From positions 1 to 61,015 of the forward strand of contig JAFKFJ010000183.1 of assembly GCA_017307335.1 (NCBI GenBank): a DNA stretch of 61,015 nucleotides. Reading direction: 5' to 3'. This document shows positions 1 through 8,830 of the stretch, one piece after another. The stretch comes from Alphaproteobacteria bacterium (GTDB taxonomy: Bacteria > Pseudomonadota > Alphaproteobacteria > Acetobacterales > Acetobacteraceae). The position numbers and the translations under genes were made by a program. Each line of letters opens with the position of its first letter. The first letter of the stretch is position 1. The notes beneath the pieces are model-generated. The model was not told the origin of the DNA, ran no database searches, and saw nothing but the letters and a program-made list of their open reading frames with translations.

Positions 1-892
1 GCGCCCGGCCACGCGCCGCCTCGACATGGGCGCGCACCATCGCCTTCTGCGCCAGGAACAGGGGCAGCCCCGCAACCAGCGCCGCGTCCCCGGTGCGAGC
101 CACATAGCGGCACAGCACCCGGTTGGCGGCGGGGCGGCCGGCGCGGTGCTCCAGGTCCATCAGCAGGAAGGCGAGGTCATAGCCGACATCCCCGATCGCC
201 AGCGCCTCGTCGAACTCCACCGCGTCGAACGGCACCGGCTGCCCGCGCCAGAGGCACATGTTGCCCAGATGCAGGTCGCCATGGCCGCGCCGGACGAAGC
301 CGGCCCGGGCGCGCGCTTCCAGCCAGCCGGCGCGGCGGGCGAGTTCGGCGCGCATCAGCCCGGCCCACTCCTCGACCTGCGCCGGCGGCAGGCCGGCGGC
401 GCAGGCCGAGCGGACATTGCCCTCGGTCAGGTCGCGCTGCACCGCCACGCCATCGGCGTCGCGCCCCGGCGCGGCGGCGAGATAGGCGGCAACCGCGTCG
501 CCGAGCGCGTCGAGCAGCGGCGCGTCAAGCCCGCCGCGGGCCGCCACCGCATCCAGGAAATCGGCCTCCGGCACGCGCGCCATGCGCACCACCCAGTCGA
601 CCGTCTCGCCCGCGCCGCCGAGCGCCAGGGTCCCGTCCGGCGCCCGCATCACCGCCACCCGGTCGCGGTAGAGGCCCGCGGCATGCGGCGCATTCAGCTC
701 CATCTCCCGCGCCGCCGCCTGCTCGCGCGCGGCGAGCGACGAAAAATCGACGAACGGCAGGCGCACCGCCTTGCGCAGCTTGAAGGCCGTGTCCGCGCCC
801 ACGAACACCGCCGAGATATGGGTCTCGATCGGGTCGCGCCCGGCGAGGCGGCGCAGCAGGGCGGCGGTCGCGGCCTGTTCGGCGGGGATCAC
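1..892 (-). CDS. Aminoglycoside phosphotransferase-like / P-loop kinase protein (COG2187 type), 3' end outside window
   Basis: The protein reads from a GTG at 892 leftwards off the window edge, so only about 297 N-terminal residues are visible. It contains a phosphotransferase-like active-site stretch ([14 protein letters not shown]) followed by a metal-binding region ([20 protein letters not shown]). This is the arrangement of the APH-like half of COG2187 proteins, which normally continue into a C-terminal P-loop kinase domain; that half would lie outside the window. The GTG start overlaps the pdxH stop in a GTGA, so the two genes are probably translationally coupled. The substrate is unknown. 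The family call rests on the motif and on the expected two-domain architecture, only half of which can be seen. Confidence 0.8.
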   Translation of the reverse strand, partial: MIPAEQAATAALLRRLAGRDPIETHISAVFVGADTAFKLRKAVRLPFVDFSSLAAREQAAAREMELNAPHAAGLYRDRVAVMRAPDGTLALGGAGETVDWVVRMARVPEADFLDAVAARGGLDAPLLDALGDAVAAYLAAAPGRDADGVAVQRDLTEGNVRSACAAGLPPAQVEEWAGLMRAELARRAGWLEARARAGFVRRGHGDLHLGNMCLWRGQPVPFDAVEFDEALAIGDVGYDLAFLLMDLEHRAGRPAANRVLCRYVARTGDAALVAGLPLFLAQKAMVRAHVEAARGRA

Positions 893-1485
893 GGAAACAG
901 CTTGCTCACCGCCCATCCCGTGCCCTCGCGCACATACAGCGTGCGGTCGTGCAGGCGGAACGGCGCCTCCTGCCAGAATTCCATGCGCACCGGGATCACG
1001 CGCCAGCCCTGCCAATAGGGCGGGCGCGGCACCGGCCCATCCGGAAACCGGCGCTCGGCCTCCGCGAGTCGCGCCTCCAGCGCGGCGCGGTCGGGCAGCG
1101 GGCGCGACTGGTCGGAGGCCCAGGCGCCGAGGCGGGAGATGCGGGCGCGGGAGGCGAAATAGGCGTCGGCCTCGGCGTCGGTCGCCGGCTCGACCGCGCC
1201 CTCGATTCGCACCTGCCGGCGCAGCGACTTCCAGTGGAACAGCAGCGCGGCCCGGCGGTTGGCGGCCAGCTCCCCGCCCTTGCGGCTCTCGGCGTTGGAA
1301 TAGAACACGAAACCCCGCGCATCGTGGCCCTTCAGCAGCACCATGCGCACGGACGGACGGCCGTCTTGCGTCGCGGTGGCCAGCGCCATGGCGTTCGGGT
1401 CGCTCGGCTCCCCCGCCTCGGCCTCGGCGAGCCAGGCGGCGAACAGGGCATGCGGGTCGGCATCCGGCATCCGCGGGTCTCCCAA
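889..1485 (-). CDS. pdxH: Pyridoxamine 5'-phosphate oxidase
   Basis: FMN enzyme that oxidises pyridoxine or pyridoxamine 5'-phosphate to pyridoxal 5'-phosphate in the cytosol. At 198 aa it is close to the usual PdxH length. Diagnostic stretches are RMVLLKG and YSNAESRKG (FMN phosphate site), [18 protein letters not shown] and the C-terminal signature [11 protein letters not shown]...FW...RLHDR. The last residues read SKLFP where many PdxH proteins have RLxP. The start could be the ATG at 1485 or the in-frame ATG at 1470 (MPDADPH). It is followed by the phosphotransferase-like gene through a 4-base overlap and faces away from fabI. PLP made here would serve the two aminotransferases further along. 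Confidence 0.95.
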   Translation of the reverse strand: MGDPRMPDADPHALFAAWLAEAEAGEPSDPNAMALATATQDGRPSVRMVLLKGHDARGFVFYSNAESRKGGELAANRRAALLFHWKSLRRQVRIEGAVEPATDAEADAYFASRARISRLGAWASDQSRPLPDRAALEARLAEAERRFPDGPVPRPPYWQGWRVIPVRMEFWQEAPFRLHDRTLYVREGTGWAVSKLFP

Positions 1486-1605
1486 TGCTGCGCCCGTCTA
1501 TGCGCCCCGGGGCCGGGGCGGCCAAGCGCGGGGTGCTCTTGCCGGGCGGCGGGCGGCTATGTCACGCATCGCCTCCCCGCCCCATCCCGCCAGGAATCCG
1601 CCCCC

Positions 1606-2442
1606 ATGCCCGAAGTCCCGTCGAAACCCCCCGCCAGGGGAACCCTGCTGAAGGGCAAGCGCGGGTTGATCATGGGGGTCGCGAACGAGCGATCGCTCGC
1701 GTGGGGGATCGCCGCCGCCTGTGCGGCGCAGGGCGCGGAGCTTGCCTTCACCTACCAGGGCGAGGCGCTGGAGAAGCGGGTGCGCCCCCTTGCCGCCGGC
1801 GTGGGGTCCGACCTGCTCGCCCCCTGCGACGTGGGCGAGGAGGCGAGCATCGACGCCGCGTTCGAGACCATCGCGGCGCGCTGGCCGCAGCTCGATTTCC
1901 TGGTCCACGCCATCGGCTTTGCCGACAAGCAGTATCTGCGCGGCCTGTTCCTCGACACGCCGCGCGCCGCCTTCCTGCAGGCGCTCGACATCTCCTGCTA
2001 CAGTTTCCTCGCCGTCGCGCGCCGCGCGGTCGCGATGATGCCGGAGGGCGGGTCGCTGCTGACCCTGACCTATCTCGGCGCGGAGCGGGTGATGCCGCAC
2101 TACAACGTCATGGGCGTCGCCAAGGCGGCGCTGGAGGCCTCGGTGCGCTACCTCGCCGCCGACCTCGGCCGCCGCAACATCCGGGTGAACGCGATCAGCG
2201 CCGGCCCGATCCGGACGCTCGCTGCCAGCGGCATCGGCGATTTCCGCTACATCCTGCGCTGGAACCAATACAACGCCCCCCTCGCCCGCAACGTGACCAT
2301 CGAGGAAGTCGGCGGCGCCGGCGTCTACCTGCTCTCCGACCTCGGCGCCGGGGTGACGGGCGAGGTACACCACGTCGATTGCGGCTATCATGTCGTTGGC
2401 ATGAAAAACCCGGAGGCGCCCGACATCTCGGTCGTCGATTAG
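1606..2442 (+). CDS. fabI: Enoyl-[acyl-carrier-protein] reductase, FabI type
   Basis: NADH-dependent enoyl-ACP reductase, the last step of each fatty-acid elongation cycle. The 278-aa protein is a classical short-chain dehydrogenase of the FabI subgroup. The cofactor loop is [16 protein letters not shown], and the catalytic Tyr-x6-Lys is in the stretch [20 protein letters not shown], with the usual additional upstream Tyr. The C-terminal substrate-binding end ([15 protein letters not shown]) is also canonical. The ATG at 1606 gives the expected N-terminus just before the Rossmann strand. The stop lies 2 bases before aroC, so the two genes are likely co-transcribed. Confidence 0.96.
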   Translation: MPEVPSKPPARGTLLKGKRGLIMGVANERSLAWGIAAACAAQGAELAFTYQGEALEKRVRPLAAGVGSDLLAPCDVGEEASIDAAFETIAARWPQLDFLVHAIGFADKQYLRGLFLDTPRAAFLQALDISCYSFLAVARRAVAMMPEGGSLLTLTYLGAERVMPHYNVMGVAKAALEASVRYLAADLGRRNIRVNAISAGPIRTLAASGIGDFRYILRWNQYNAPLARNVTIEEVGGAGVYLLSDLGAGVTGEVHHVDCGYHVVGMKNPEAPDISVVD

Positions 2443-2444
2443 CG

Positions 2445-3578
2445 ATGTCGCACAACACGTTCGGCCACCTGTTCCGGGTGACGACCTGGGGCGAAAGCCA
2501 CGGGCCGGCGCTGGGCTGCGTGATCGACGGCTGCCCGCCGCGCATCCCGCTGCACGAGGCCGACATCCAACCCTGGCTCGACCGGCGCCGGCCCGGTCAG
2601 TCCAAATTCACCACGCAGCGTGCCGAGCCCGACCAGGTGCGCATCCTCTCCGGCACGTTCGAGGGGCTGACCACCGGCACGCCGATCGCGCTGATGATCG
2701 AGAATGTCGACGCGCGCTCGAAGGACTACGGCGACATCGCGCAGAAATTCCGCCCCGGCCATGCCGACCTGACCTACGACCTGAAATACGGCATCCGCGA
2801 CTGGCGCGGCGGCGGCCGGTCCTCGGCGCGGGAGACGGCGGCGCGCGTCGCGGCAGGGGCGGTCGCGCGCAAGGTACTCGGCCCCGGCGTGACCATCCGC
2901 GGCGCGCTGGTGCAGATGGGGCCGCACGGCCTCGACCGCGGCCGCTGGGACTGGGACGAGGTGGCGCGCAACCCGTTCTTCTGCCCCGACCCGGCCGCCG
3001 CCGCGCAGTGGGAGGAATTCCTGGCCGGCGTGCGCAAGCAGGGCTCCTCCTGCGGCGCGGTGATCGAGGTCGTGGCCGAGGGCGCGCCGCCCGGCCTCGG
3101 CGCCCCGATCTACGCCAAGCTCGACGCCGACCTCGCCGCCGCCCTCATGGGCATCAACGCGGTCAAGGGGGTGGAGATCGGCGACGGGTTCGCGGCCGCT
3201 TCCCTCAGCGGCGAGGCGAACGCGGACGAGATGCGGATGCTGAACGACGGCACGATCCGCTTCGACTCCAACCATGCCGGCGGCGTCCTGGGCGGCATCT
3301 CCACCGGGCAGCCGATCGTGGCGCGCTTCGCGGTGAAGCCGACGAGCTCGATCCTGGCGCCGCGACATACCGTCGATCGCGCGGGCCACGATACCGAGAT
3401 CGCCACCAAGGGCCGTCACGACCCCTGCGTCGGCATCCGCGCGGTGCCGGTGGGCGAGGCGATGATGGCCTGCGTGCTGGCCGACCATCTGCTGCGCCAC
3501 CGGGCGCAGAACCCCGATGCACCCGCCACGGCACGGCTGCCCCGGCCCGGCATGGCGCTGCCCGCCCGCAGCGAGTAG
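2445..3578 (+). CDS. aroC: Chorismate synthase
   Basis: Converts 5-enolpyruvylshikimate 3-phosphate to chorismate, using reduced FMN; final step of the shikimate pathway. The 377-aa product begins [20 protein letters not shown], the family's N-terminal signature. It carries [23 protein letters not shown] and [17 protein letters not shown], with the conserved His and Arg residues of the active site. Length is slightly above the ~350-aa norm because of the Ala/Pro-rich tail. It starts 2 nt after the fabI stop, which suggests one transcript. Confidence 0.97.
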   Translation: MSHNTFGHLFRVTTWGESHGPALGCVIDGCPPRIPLHEADIQPWLDRRRPGQSKFTTQRAEPDQVRILSGTFEGLTTGTPIALMIENVDARSKDYGDIAQKFRPGHADLTYDLKYGIRDWRGGGRSSARETAARVAAGAVARKVLGPGVTIRGALVQMGPHGLDRGRWDWDEVARNPFFCPDPAAAAQWEEFLAGVRKQGSSCGAVIEVVAEGAPPGLGAPIYAKLDADLAAALMGINAVKGVEIGDGFAAASLSGEANADEMRMLNDGTIRFDSNHAGGVLGGISTGQPIVARFAVKPTSSILAPRHTVDRAGHDTEIATKGRHDPCVGIRAVPVGEAMMACVLADHLLRHRAQNPDAPATARLPRPGMALPARSE

Positions 3579-3618
3579 CCTTCCCCCGGGAAACGTCCCG
3601 CCAAGAAGGAAGGGGGCA

Positions 3619-3951
3619 ATGTGCAGAATCTTCGCCCAGCTCGACCCGCACATCTATGCCAGCGAGACCCGCTCCGTGCGGCTCGGTGGCCATGCGACGT
3701 CGATCCGCCTGGAAAACGCGTTCTGGAACGTGCTCGAGGAAATCGCCGCGGAGCAGGACGTGACGCTCGGCCGGTTTCTCACCACGCTCTATGACGAGAT
3801 GCTGGAGATGCGGGGCGAGGTGACGAATTTCGCCTCGCTGCTGCGCTGCGCCTGCCTGACCTACATGGGCAATGTGCGGGGTGAGCCGGCCGCGCGGCGG
3901 GCGCTGGCGGAGACAGCGGCGCGGGATTTTGCGGCGGTTCCGGCGACATAG
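3619..3951 (+). CDS. Ribbon-helix-helix domain protein
   Basis: 110-aa protein preceded by a good ribosome-binding site (AAGGAAGGGGGCA, ending just before the ATG at 3619). The stretch TRSVRLGGHATSIRLENAFW followed by VLEEIAAEQDVTLGRFLTTL has the beta-strand/helix/helix pattern of the RHH_4-type (arylsulfate sulfotransferase-associated) ribbon-helix-helix proteins common in Alphaproteobacteria. These are presumed small DNA-binding regulators; no target is known here. It is 40 nt downstream of aroC and transcribed in the same direction. Family recognised by pattern; function inferred. Confidence 0.8.
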   Translation: MCRIFAQLDPHIYASETRSVRLGGHATSIRLENAFWNVLEEIAAEQDVTLGRFLTTLYDEMLEMRGEVTNFASLLRCACLTYMGNVRGEPAARRALAETAARDFAAVPAT

Positions 3952-3976
3952 CAGCCGGCCGCCGGTTCGCGATCAC

Positions 3977-3994
3977 GTAGTAGGCGGCTACTAC
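3977..3994. promoter_or_regulatory. Perfect inverted repeat upstream of the cytochrome c gene
   Basis: GTAGTAG and CTACTAC arms (7 bp, perfect) separated by GCGG, about 80 nt upstream of the cytochrome c start and 25 nt after the ribbon-helix-helix stop. Dyads of this size are typical operator sites. The position fits a binding site controlling the dehydrogenase genes, possibly for the adjacent ribbon-helix-helix protein. A role as a hairpin is less likely because the stem is short and no T-run follows. Regulatory meaning is inferred. Confidence 0.4.
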
Positions 3995-4075
3995 CCCGCG
4001 CGTCGTCCGCGCGCCTAGCCTCGGCGTCGGTGAGCGGTTGCGCGCAGCACCGCGCCGATCGCGGGGGCGTGACGA

Positions 4076-4474
4076 ATGCGGGTGCGGGCGTGCGCGAAAC
4101 TGCCATCGGTCGGGCTTCTTGCGGCGGCGCTCGCCGCCCTGGCGCCTGGTGCACGCGCCGACGATCCCGGCCCCGGGCAGAAGCAGTTCCTGGCCAGTTG
4201 CGGCGTCTGCCACACCGCCGACAAGGGCGCCGGCAACCGGCAGGGGCCGAACCTGTTCGGCGTCTATGGCCGCAAGGCCGGCACGCTGCCCGATTTCCAG
4301 TATTCGCCGGCGCTGAAGAACGGCGGCTGGGTGTGGGACGCGACCACGCTCGATGAGTGGATCACGAATGCGCAGGCCGCACATCCCGGCACATTCATGA
4401 ACTACCGGCAGGCGAACGCCGAGAAGCGCAAGCGGGTCATCGAATACCTGAAATCACTGTCGGGTGGGGGCTGA
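4076..4474 (+). CDS. Periplasmic class I cytochrome c
   Basis: 132-aa protein with a Sec signal peptide (hydrophobic residues about 11-27, cleavage probably after GARA) and one haem-attachment motif CGVCH at residues 42-46. The distal ligand is probably Met108 (PGTFMNYRQ). The length and the motif FGVYGRKAG are typical of class I cytochromes c of the c2/c550 kind. It lies upstream of a Tat-exported small subunit and a GMC flavoprotein, so it may be the electron acceptor of that dehydrogenase, although a VOC-domain gene sits between them. Physiological partner inferred from context. Confidence 0.9.
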   Translation: MRVRACAKLPSVGLLAAALAALAPGARADDPGPGQKQFLASCGVCHTADKGAGNRQGPNLFGVYGRKAGTLPDFQYSPALKNGGWVWDATTLDEWITNAQAAHPGTFMNYRQANAEKRKRVIEYLKSLSGGG

Positions 4475-4509
4475 TGGCACTCGGCCTCCACAGCGGTGGC
4501 GCGGAAAAA

Positions 4510-4539
4510 TCCCTCTCCGCCCCCAGGGGCGGAGAGGGA
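4510..4539. terminator. Strong GC-rich hairpin after the cytochrome c gene
   Basis: Arms TCCCTCTCCGCCCC (4510-4523) and GGGGCGGAGAGGGA (4526-4539) are fully complementary and form a very stable hairpin 35 nt after the cytochrome c stop. On the minus strand it is followed by TTTTT (plus-strand AAAAA at 4505-4509), the form of an intrinsic terminator in that direction; on the plus strand there is no T-run. Similar CCCTCTCC/GGAGAGGG palindromes occur as dispersed intergenic repeats in many proteobacteria, so it may be a REP-like element. Confidence 0.5.
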
Positions 4540-4589
4540 GAAGTGTAGCGGCTGTCAGCATGGTTCGCAGACGGCGCTGAGAGGGACAG

Positions 4590-4985
4590 GTGGCGAAAGC
4601 GATTCACATGATGGTCCGGGTGCTGGATGAAGCGCGCTCGGTCGGCTTCTACCAGACCGCTTTCGGCCTCGCCGTCGCCGACCGCTTCGCCTTCGAGAGT
4701 TTCACGCTGGTCTATCTGCGCAACGCCGAGGCGGATTTCGAGGTCGAGCTCACGGTCAATCACGGCCGCGCCGAGCCCTATCGGCACGGCGACGGCTACG
4801 GCCATGTCGCGTTCGCCGTCGACGACCTCGACGCCGAGCAAGCGCGGCTCACGGCCGCCGGCCTCGCGCCCGATCCCGTCAGGGAACTCACGCGCGACGG
4901 GGCGCGCATGGCGCGCTTCTTCTTCATCACCGATCCCGACGGCTACCGCATCGAGGTGGTGCAGAAAGGTGGCCGGTATCGCTGA
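4590..4985 (+). CDS. VOC-superfamily metalloprotein, lactoylglutathione lyase-like
   Basis: 131 aa in two vicinal-oxygen-chelate modules. Candidate metal ligands are His6 (KAIHMMVRV), the Glu in FEVELTVNHG, the His in GYGHVAFAV and the Glu in YRIEVVQ, matching glyoxalase I spacing. The stretch FYQTAFGL is also typical. Glyoxalase I isomerises the methylglyoxal-glutathione hemithioacetal to lactoylglutathione; a detoxification role here is plausible, but other VOC enzymes look similar at this size. It sits between the cytochrome and the Tat-exported subunit. No leader peptide is visible, so it is probably cytosolic. Confidence 0.85.
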   Translation: MAKAIHMMVRVLDEARSVGFYQTAFGLAVADRFAFESFTLVYLRNAEADFEVELTVNHGRAEPYRHGDGYGHVAFAVDDLDAEQARLTAAGLAPDPVRELTRDGARMARFFFITDPDGYRIEVVQKGGRYR

Positions 4986-5044
4986 GCGTTCTTGATCAGA
5001 GCCGGCACCCGCGTCGCGGATGCCGGCAGGAAGGGAGGAAAAAC

Positions 5045-5587
5045 GTGCAGAACTCGCCACAGGCCGGGCGCCCGCCCGGCGTCGACCGCCGCAGCTTCCT
5101 CAAGGCCGGCGCTGCGGCCGCGATCGCGATCTCCGGCACCGCGCTCATCAACGCGCGCGAGGCGTGGGGGTTGGAGACCAAGTCGCTGTCGCCCGAGACG
5201 ATGCGCACGCTGATCGTGCTCGCGCGCGACATCTATCCGCACGACCGCCTCGCCGACCGCTTCTACGCGATCGCGGTCAAAGGCTGGGACGAGAAATCGG
5301 CAGGCAACGCCGCGACGAAGGAGATGGTCGTCGCCGGCGTCCTCGTCCTCGACGCGAATGCCAAGGCGGCGCACGGCGTGGGCTATGCCGACGTCGCGTG
5401 GGAGGAGGACCGCGTTGCGCTGCTGCGCCCGATGTCGGAGGGCGCGTTCTTCCAGGCAGTACGCAGCGACCTGATTTCGAGCCTCTACAACCAGCACGAG
5501 ATCTGGCCGCTGTTCGGCTACGAGGGTGAGAGCGCGTCGAAAGGCGGCTACATCCATCGCGGCTTCAACGACCTCGACTGGCTCTGA
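5045..5587 (+). CDS. Tat-exported small subunit of a GMC-type dehydrogenase (gluconate 2-dehydrogenase subunit 3 family)
   Basis: 180-aa protein with a clear twin-arginine leader (DRRSFLK at residues 14-20, then an Ala-rich hydrophobic stretch). The mature part (ARDIYPHDRLADRFYAIAVKGWDEK ... YNQHEIWPLFGYEGESASKGGYIHRGF, given as separate stretches) fits the gluconate 2-dehydrogenase subunit 3 family. Such subunits are made with a folded flavoprotein that lacks its own leader and carry it through the Tat system. The next gene, 22 nt downstream, is exactly such a flavoprotein, without a signal peptide. The start at 5045 is GTG, preceded by GGAAGGGAGG. Confidence 0.9.
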   Translation: MQNSPQAGRPPGVDRRSFLKAGAAAAIAISGTALINAREAWGLETKSLSPETMRTLIVLARDIYPHDRLADRFYAIAVKGWDEKSAGNAATKEMVVAGVLVLDANAKAAHGVGYADVAWEEDRVALLRPMSEGAFFQAVRSDLISSLYNQHEIWPLFGYEGESASKGGYIHRGFNDLDWL

Positions 5588-5609
5588 CGGCGCGCGGAGT
5601 GAACGGATC

Positions 5610-7178
5610 ATGGCACAGTTCGACCTGAACGACGACAGCGTCGTCGTCATCGTGGGTTCCGGCGCCGGTGGCGGCACGCTGGGCACCGACCTGGCACGCA
5701 ACGGCATCAAGACCGTCATCCTCGAAGCGGGCGGGCGCTACGAGATCGAGGATTTCATCAACGACGAATGGGCGTCGTTCCTGCAGCTCGCCTGGAAGGA
5801 CCCGCGCACGACCTCCGGCACCTGGGAGGTGCACAAGGATTTTCCGGGCCTTCCGGCCTGGATCGTGAAGGCGGTCGGCGGCTCCACGGTGCACTGGGCC
5901 GGCGCGTCGCTGCGCCTGCGCGATCACGAGATGCGCACGCGCACCGTGTACGGCGACGTCGCGGGCGCCAACCTGCTCGACTGGCCGATCACGGTTGCCG
6001 AGATGGAGCCGTGGTACGCCAAGGCCGAGGACCGGATGGGGACGACGCGCACCAACGGCATCCCCGGCCTGCCCGGTAACAACAACTACAAAGTGCTCGA
6101 GGCGGGGGCGAAGAAGCTCGGCTACACCGAGGTCAGCACCGGGCGGATGTCGATCAACTCGCAGCCGCGCGACGGGCGCGGTTCGTGCCAGCAGATCGGC
6201 TTCTGCTTCCAGGGCTGCAAGTCGGGCGCCAAATGGTCGACGCTGTACGCCGAGATTCCCAAGGGCGAGGCGACCGGCAAGCTGGAAGTGCGCGACCAGT
6301 GCCAGGCGCTGCACATCGAGCATGATGCCAGCGGCAAGGTGACGGCGGTCGTCTATGCCGACAAGGACGGCAAGTTGCAGCGGCAGAAGGCGCGCGTCGT
6401 CGCCGTCGCCGGCAACTCGATCGAGAGCCCGCGGCTGCTGCTCAACTCCGCATCCTCGATGTTCCCGGACGGGCTCGCAAACTCGTCCGGGCAGGTCGGG
6501 CGCAACTACATGCGGCACCTGACCGGCTCGGTCTACGCGATCATGCCGAAGCCGGTGCACATGTACCGCGGCACGACGATGGCCGGCATCGTGCAGGACG
6601 AGGCGAAGAACGATCCCGGCCGCGGCTTCGTCGGCGGCTATGAGTTCGAGACGCTGTCGCTCGGGCTCGCCTTCATGGCCGCGTTCCTGCGGCCCGGCGC
6701 CTGGGGGCGCGAGTTCACCTCCGCCATCGACGGCTACGATCACATGGCGGGGCTGTGGATCGTCGGCGAGGACATGCCGCAGGAGACCAACCGGGTCACG
6801 CTCGATCCCAAGGTGAAGGACCGTTTCGGGCTGCCGGTGGCGAGCGTGCATGTCGACGACCATGCCAACGACCTCGCCATGCGCGCACACGCCTACAAGC
6901 AGGGCAGCGCGCTGTACGAGGCGGTCGGCGCGGTGCGCGCCTTCCCCACGCCGCCCTACCCGTCCACCCACAACCTGGGCACCAACCGCATGAGCGAGAA
7001 GCCGCGCGACGGCGTGGTGAACAAGTGGGGCCAGACCCACGACGTGAAGAACCTGTTCGTGAGCGACGGCTCGCAGTTCACCACCGGCGGCGCGGAGAAC
7101 CCCACGCTGACGATCGTGGCACTGGCGACGCGGCAGGCCGACACGATCGCGACCATGATGGGCAAGAACGAAATCTAG
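5610..7178 (+). CDS. GMC-family FAD-dependent oxidoreductase, large subunit of a periplasmic dehydrogenase
   Basis: 522-aa flavoprotein. The FAD-binding loop GSGAGGGTLG lies at residues 16-25. The catalytic His454 is in the stretch STHNLGTNRM, and the C-terminal motif GGAENPTLT supplies the Asn. Cys193, Cys199 and Cys203 (SCQQIGFCFQGC) resemble the cysteine set that holds a [3Fe-4S] cluster in membrane gluconate and FAD-glucose dehydrogenases, suggesting electron output through an Fe-S cluster rather than to oxygen. It has no signal peptide; export with the preceding Tat subunit is likely. Substrate (sugar, sugar acid or alcohol) cannot be read from sequence. Its stop overlaps the stop of the convergent sigma-factor gene within a single CTAG. 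Confidence 0.92.
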   Translation: MAQFDLNDDSVVVIVGSGAGGGTLGTDLARNGIKTVILEAGGRYEIEDFINDEWASFLQLAWKDPRTTSGTWEVHKDFPGLPAWIVKAVGGSTVHWAGASLRLRDHEMRTRTVYGDVAGANLLDWPITVAEMEPWYAKAEDRMGTTRTNGIPGLPGNNNYKVLEAGAKKLGYTEVSTGRMSINSQPRDGRGSCQQIGFCFQGCKSGAKWSTLYAEIPKGEATGKLEVRDQCQALHIEHDASGKVTAVVYADKDGKLQRQKARVVAVAGNSIESPRLLLNSASSMFPDGLANSSGQVGRNYMRHLTGSVYAIMPKPVHMYRGTTMAGIVQDEAKNDPGRGFVGGYEFETLSLGLAFMAAFLRPGAWGREFTSAIDGYDHMAGLWIVGEDMPQETNRVTLDPKVKDRFGLPVASVHVDDHANDLAMRAHAYKQGSALYEAVGAVRAFPTPPYPSTHNLGTNRMSEKPRDGVVNKWGQTHDVKNLFVSDGSQFTTGGAENPTLTIVALATRQADTIATMMGKNEI

Positions 7179-8425
7179 CCTCCCGGGCCGAGTTCCGCCC
7201 GGCGGCGCTGCAGGAAGCGGCGCACCGCCGGGTCGGGCTCGAGCCCGATTGCCAGGTCGTATGCCCGCTGCGCCGCCTGCGTGCCCCCGGTCCGCGCCAG
7301 CAGCCCGGCGCGGGCGGCCCAGTAGGGCTGGTATTCGGCGAGCCGCGCGTCGCCCTCCAGCGCGTCGAGCGCCGCGAGCCCGGCGGCCGGCCCATGCGTC
7401 TCGGCCACCGCCACGGCGCGGTTGATGGCCACCACCGGCGATCCCGTCAGGGCCGCGAGCGCATCGTAGAGCTGCGCGATCGCTGCCCAGTCCGTCCGCC
7501 CCGTCAGCCGCCGCGCCGCGTGCGCGGACTGCACCGCCGCCTCGAGCTGATACCGCCCGATGGCGCCGCCCGCACTGGCGCGCCGAAGCAGCATCTCGGC
7601 CTCGTCGATCATCGCGGCGTCCCAGCAGGCCGGGTCCTGCTCGGCGAGCGGAACGTAGTTGCCTTCGGCGTCACGCCGCGCCGCGCGTCGCGCCTCGGCG
7701 TGCAGCATGAGCGCGAGCAGCCCGAGCGCCTCCGGCGCCTCGGGCAGCAGGGCGGCGACGAGACGGCCGAGCCAGATCCCCTCCTCGGCGAGGTTGCGCC
7801 GGCGCGTCTCGGTGCCGGCCGGGTCGGTCCAGCCTTCGGCATAGACCGCGTAGATCGCGGCCAGCACGGCATCGAGCCGAGCGGGCAGATCCTCGCGCGC
7901 CGGCAGGCCGAACGGAATCCCGGCGTGACGGATGCGACCTTTGGCCCGCACCAGGCGTTGCCCCATCGCCGCCGGAGCAACCAGGAACGCGGAGGCGATC
8001 GTGGCCGCGTCGAAGCCGAGCACGGTCTGTAGGATCAGGGGGGCGCGGATCGCCGGGTCGAGCCCCGGATGCGCGCACGCGAACATCAGGGCGAGCCGGT
8101 GATCCGGAATGGATACGGCGTCCTCCTCCGCCGCTGCCAGTTCCTCGGCGAGCAGGCGCACGTGGCCCGCCGCCGCGTCGCCGCTCTGCCGGCGCCGGAT
8201 GGTGTCGATCGCGCGCCGCCGGGCGACGGTGATCAGCCACGCCTCCGGCCGGTCGGGCACGCCATGCGCGGGCCACGCGGCGAGTGCGGCGGCGAAGGCG
8301 TCCGCAAGCGCATCCTCCGCCGCCGCGACATCGCGCGTCCGCGCCGCAAGGAAGGCGAGGAGCTTGCCGTAGCTGCGCCGCGCGACGGCCTCCGCCGTCG
8401 CGTGCGCGGCGTCCCCGCCCACCAT
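7175..8425 (-). CDS. ECF RNA polymerase sigma factor with C-terminal TPR-like extension (ECF42 type, COG4941)
   Basis: 416 aa, much longer than a normal ~180-aa ECF sigma factor. The sigma2 region (SYGKLLAFLAARTRDVAAAE, then AWLITVARRRAIDTIRRRQ) and sigma4 region (APLILQTVLGFDAATIASAF) occupy about residues 15-180. The rest is a helical TPR-like domain, including AINRAVAVAETHGPAAGLA and RAYDLAIGLEPDPA. Proteins of this shape form the ECF42 group, which lacks a classical anti-sigma factor; the C-terminal domain is thought to control activity. ECF42 genes are characteristically paired with DGPF/YCII genes, and here one lies 9 nt upstream in the same operon. The inducing signal is unknown. Confidence 0.93.
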   Translation of the reverse strand: MVGGDAAHATAEAVARRSYGKLLAFLAARTRDVAAAEDALADAFAAALAAWPAHGVPDRPEAWLITVARRRAIDTIRRRQSGDAAAGHVRLLAEELAAAEEDAVSIPDHRLALMFACAHPGLDPAIRAPLILQTVLGFDAATIASAFLVAPAAMGQRLVRAKGRIRHAGIPFGLPAREDLPARLDAVLAAIYAVYAEGWTDPAGTETRRRNLAEEGIWLGRLVAALLPEAPEALGLLALMLHAEARRAARRDAEGNYVPLAEQDPACWDAAMIDEAEMLLRRASAGGAIGRYQLEAAVQSAHAARRLTGRTDWAAIAQLYDALAALTGSPVVAINRAVAVAETHGPAAGLAALDALEGDARLAEYQPYWAARAGLLARTGGTQAAQRAYDLAIGLEPDPAVRRFLQRRRAELGPGG

Positions 8426-8434
8426 CGCGACCTG

Positions 8435-8782
8435 CTACATCGCCCAGATGGGCCGCACCTCGATCGTGCCGTACGCAGCGCCCGGGCAGCGGGCGGCCCA
8501 GGCGAGCGCGCCGTCGAGATCCGGCACCTCGATCATGTAGAAGCCGCCGAGCTGCTCGCGCGTTTCCGCATAGGGCCCGTTCAGCACCTCCGTCTTGCCG
8601 TTGGCGACACGGACGGTCGAGGCCATGCTGGTCGGGCGGAGCCGGTTGGCGACAACGAGGACACCCGCCTTGGTCATCGCCTCGGTGTAGGCGCCGTAGG
8701 CCGCGATCGTCTTCTCCTCGTCGGCCTTGCTGATTTCTTCCATGGCGGCCTCGTTGTTGTAGATCAGCAGCATGTATTTCAT
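8435..8782 (-). CDS. YCII-related / DGPF-domain protein
   Basis: 115 aa with the opening KYMLLIYNNEAAM and the core NGPYAETREQLGGFYMIEV (the DGPF position, here NGPY) ending IEVRPIWAM. These small ferredoxin-like-fold proteins are the standard genomic partners and targets of ECF42 sigma factors; their biochemical role is unknown. A good ribosome-binding site (GGAGAACCACG) precedes the ATG at 8782. It is the first gene of a two-gene operon with the sigma factor. Confidence 0.92.
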   Translation of the reverse strand: MKYMLLIYNNEAAMEEISKADEEKTIAAYGAYTEAMTKAGVLVVANRLRPTSMASTVRVANGKTEVLNGPYAETREQLGGFYMIEVPDLDGALAWAARCPGAAYGTIEVRPIWAM

Positions 8783-8830
8783 CGTGGTTCTCCGTCTTCC
8801 GGCCGGTGCGCATCATGCGCGGCCGCCCCA

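Noticed and set aside
26..1018. 330-codon plus-strand frame at the window start
   Set aside because: It is antisense to the phosphotransferase-like gene (GHGDLHLGN motif) and pdxH, both clear on the minus strand.
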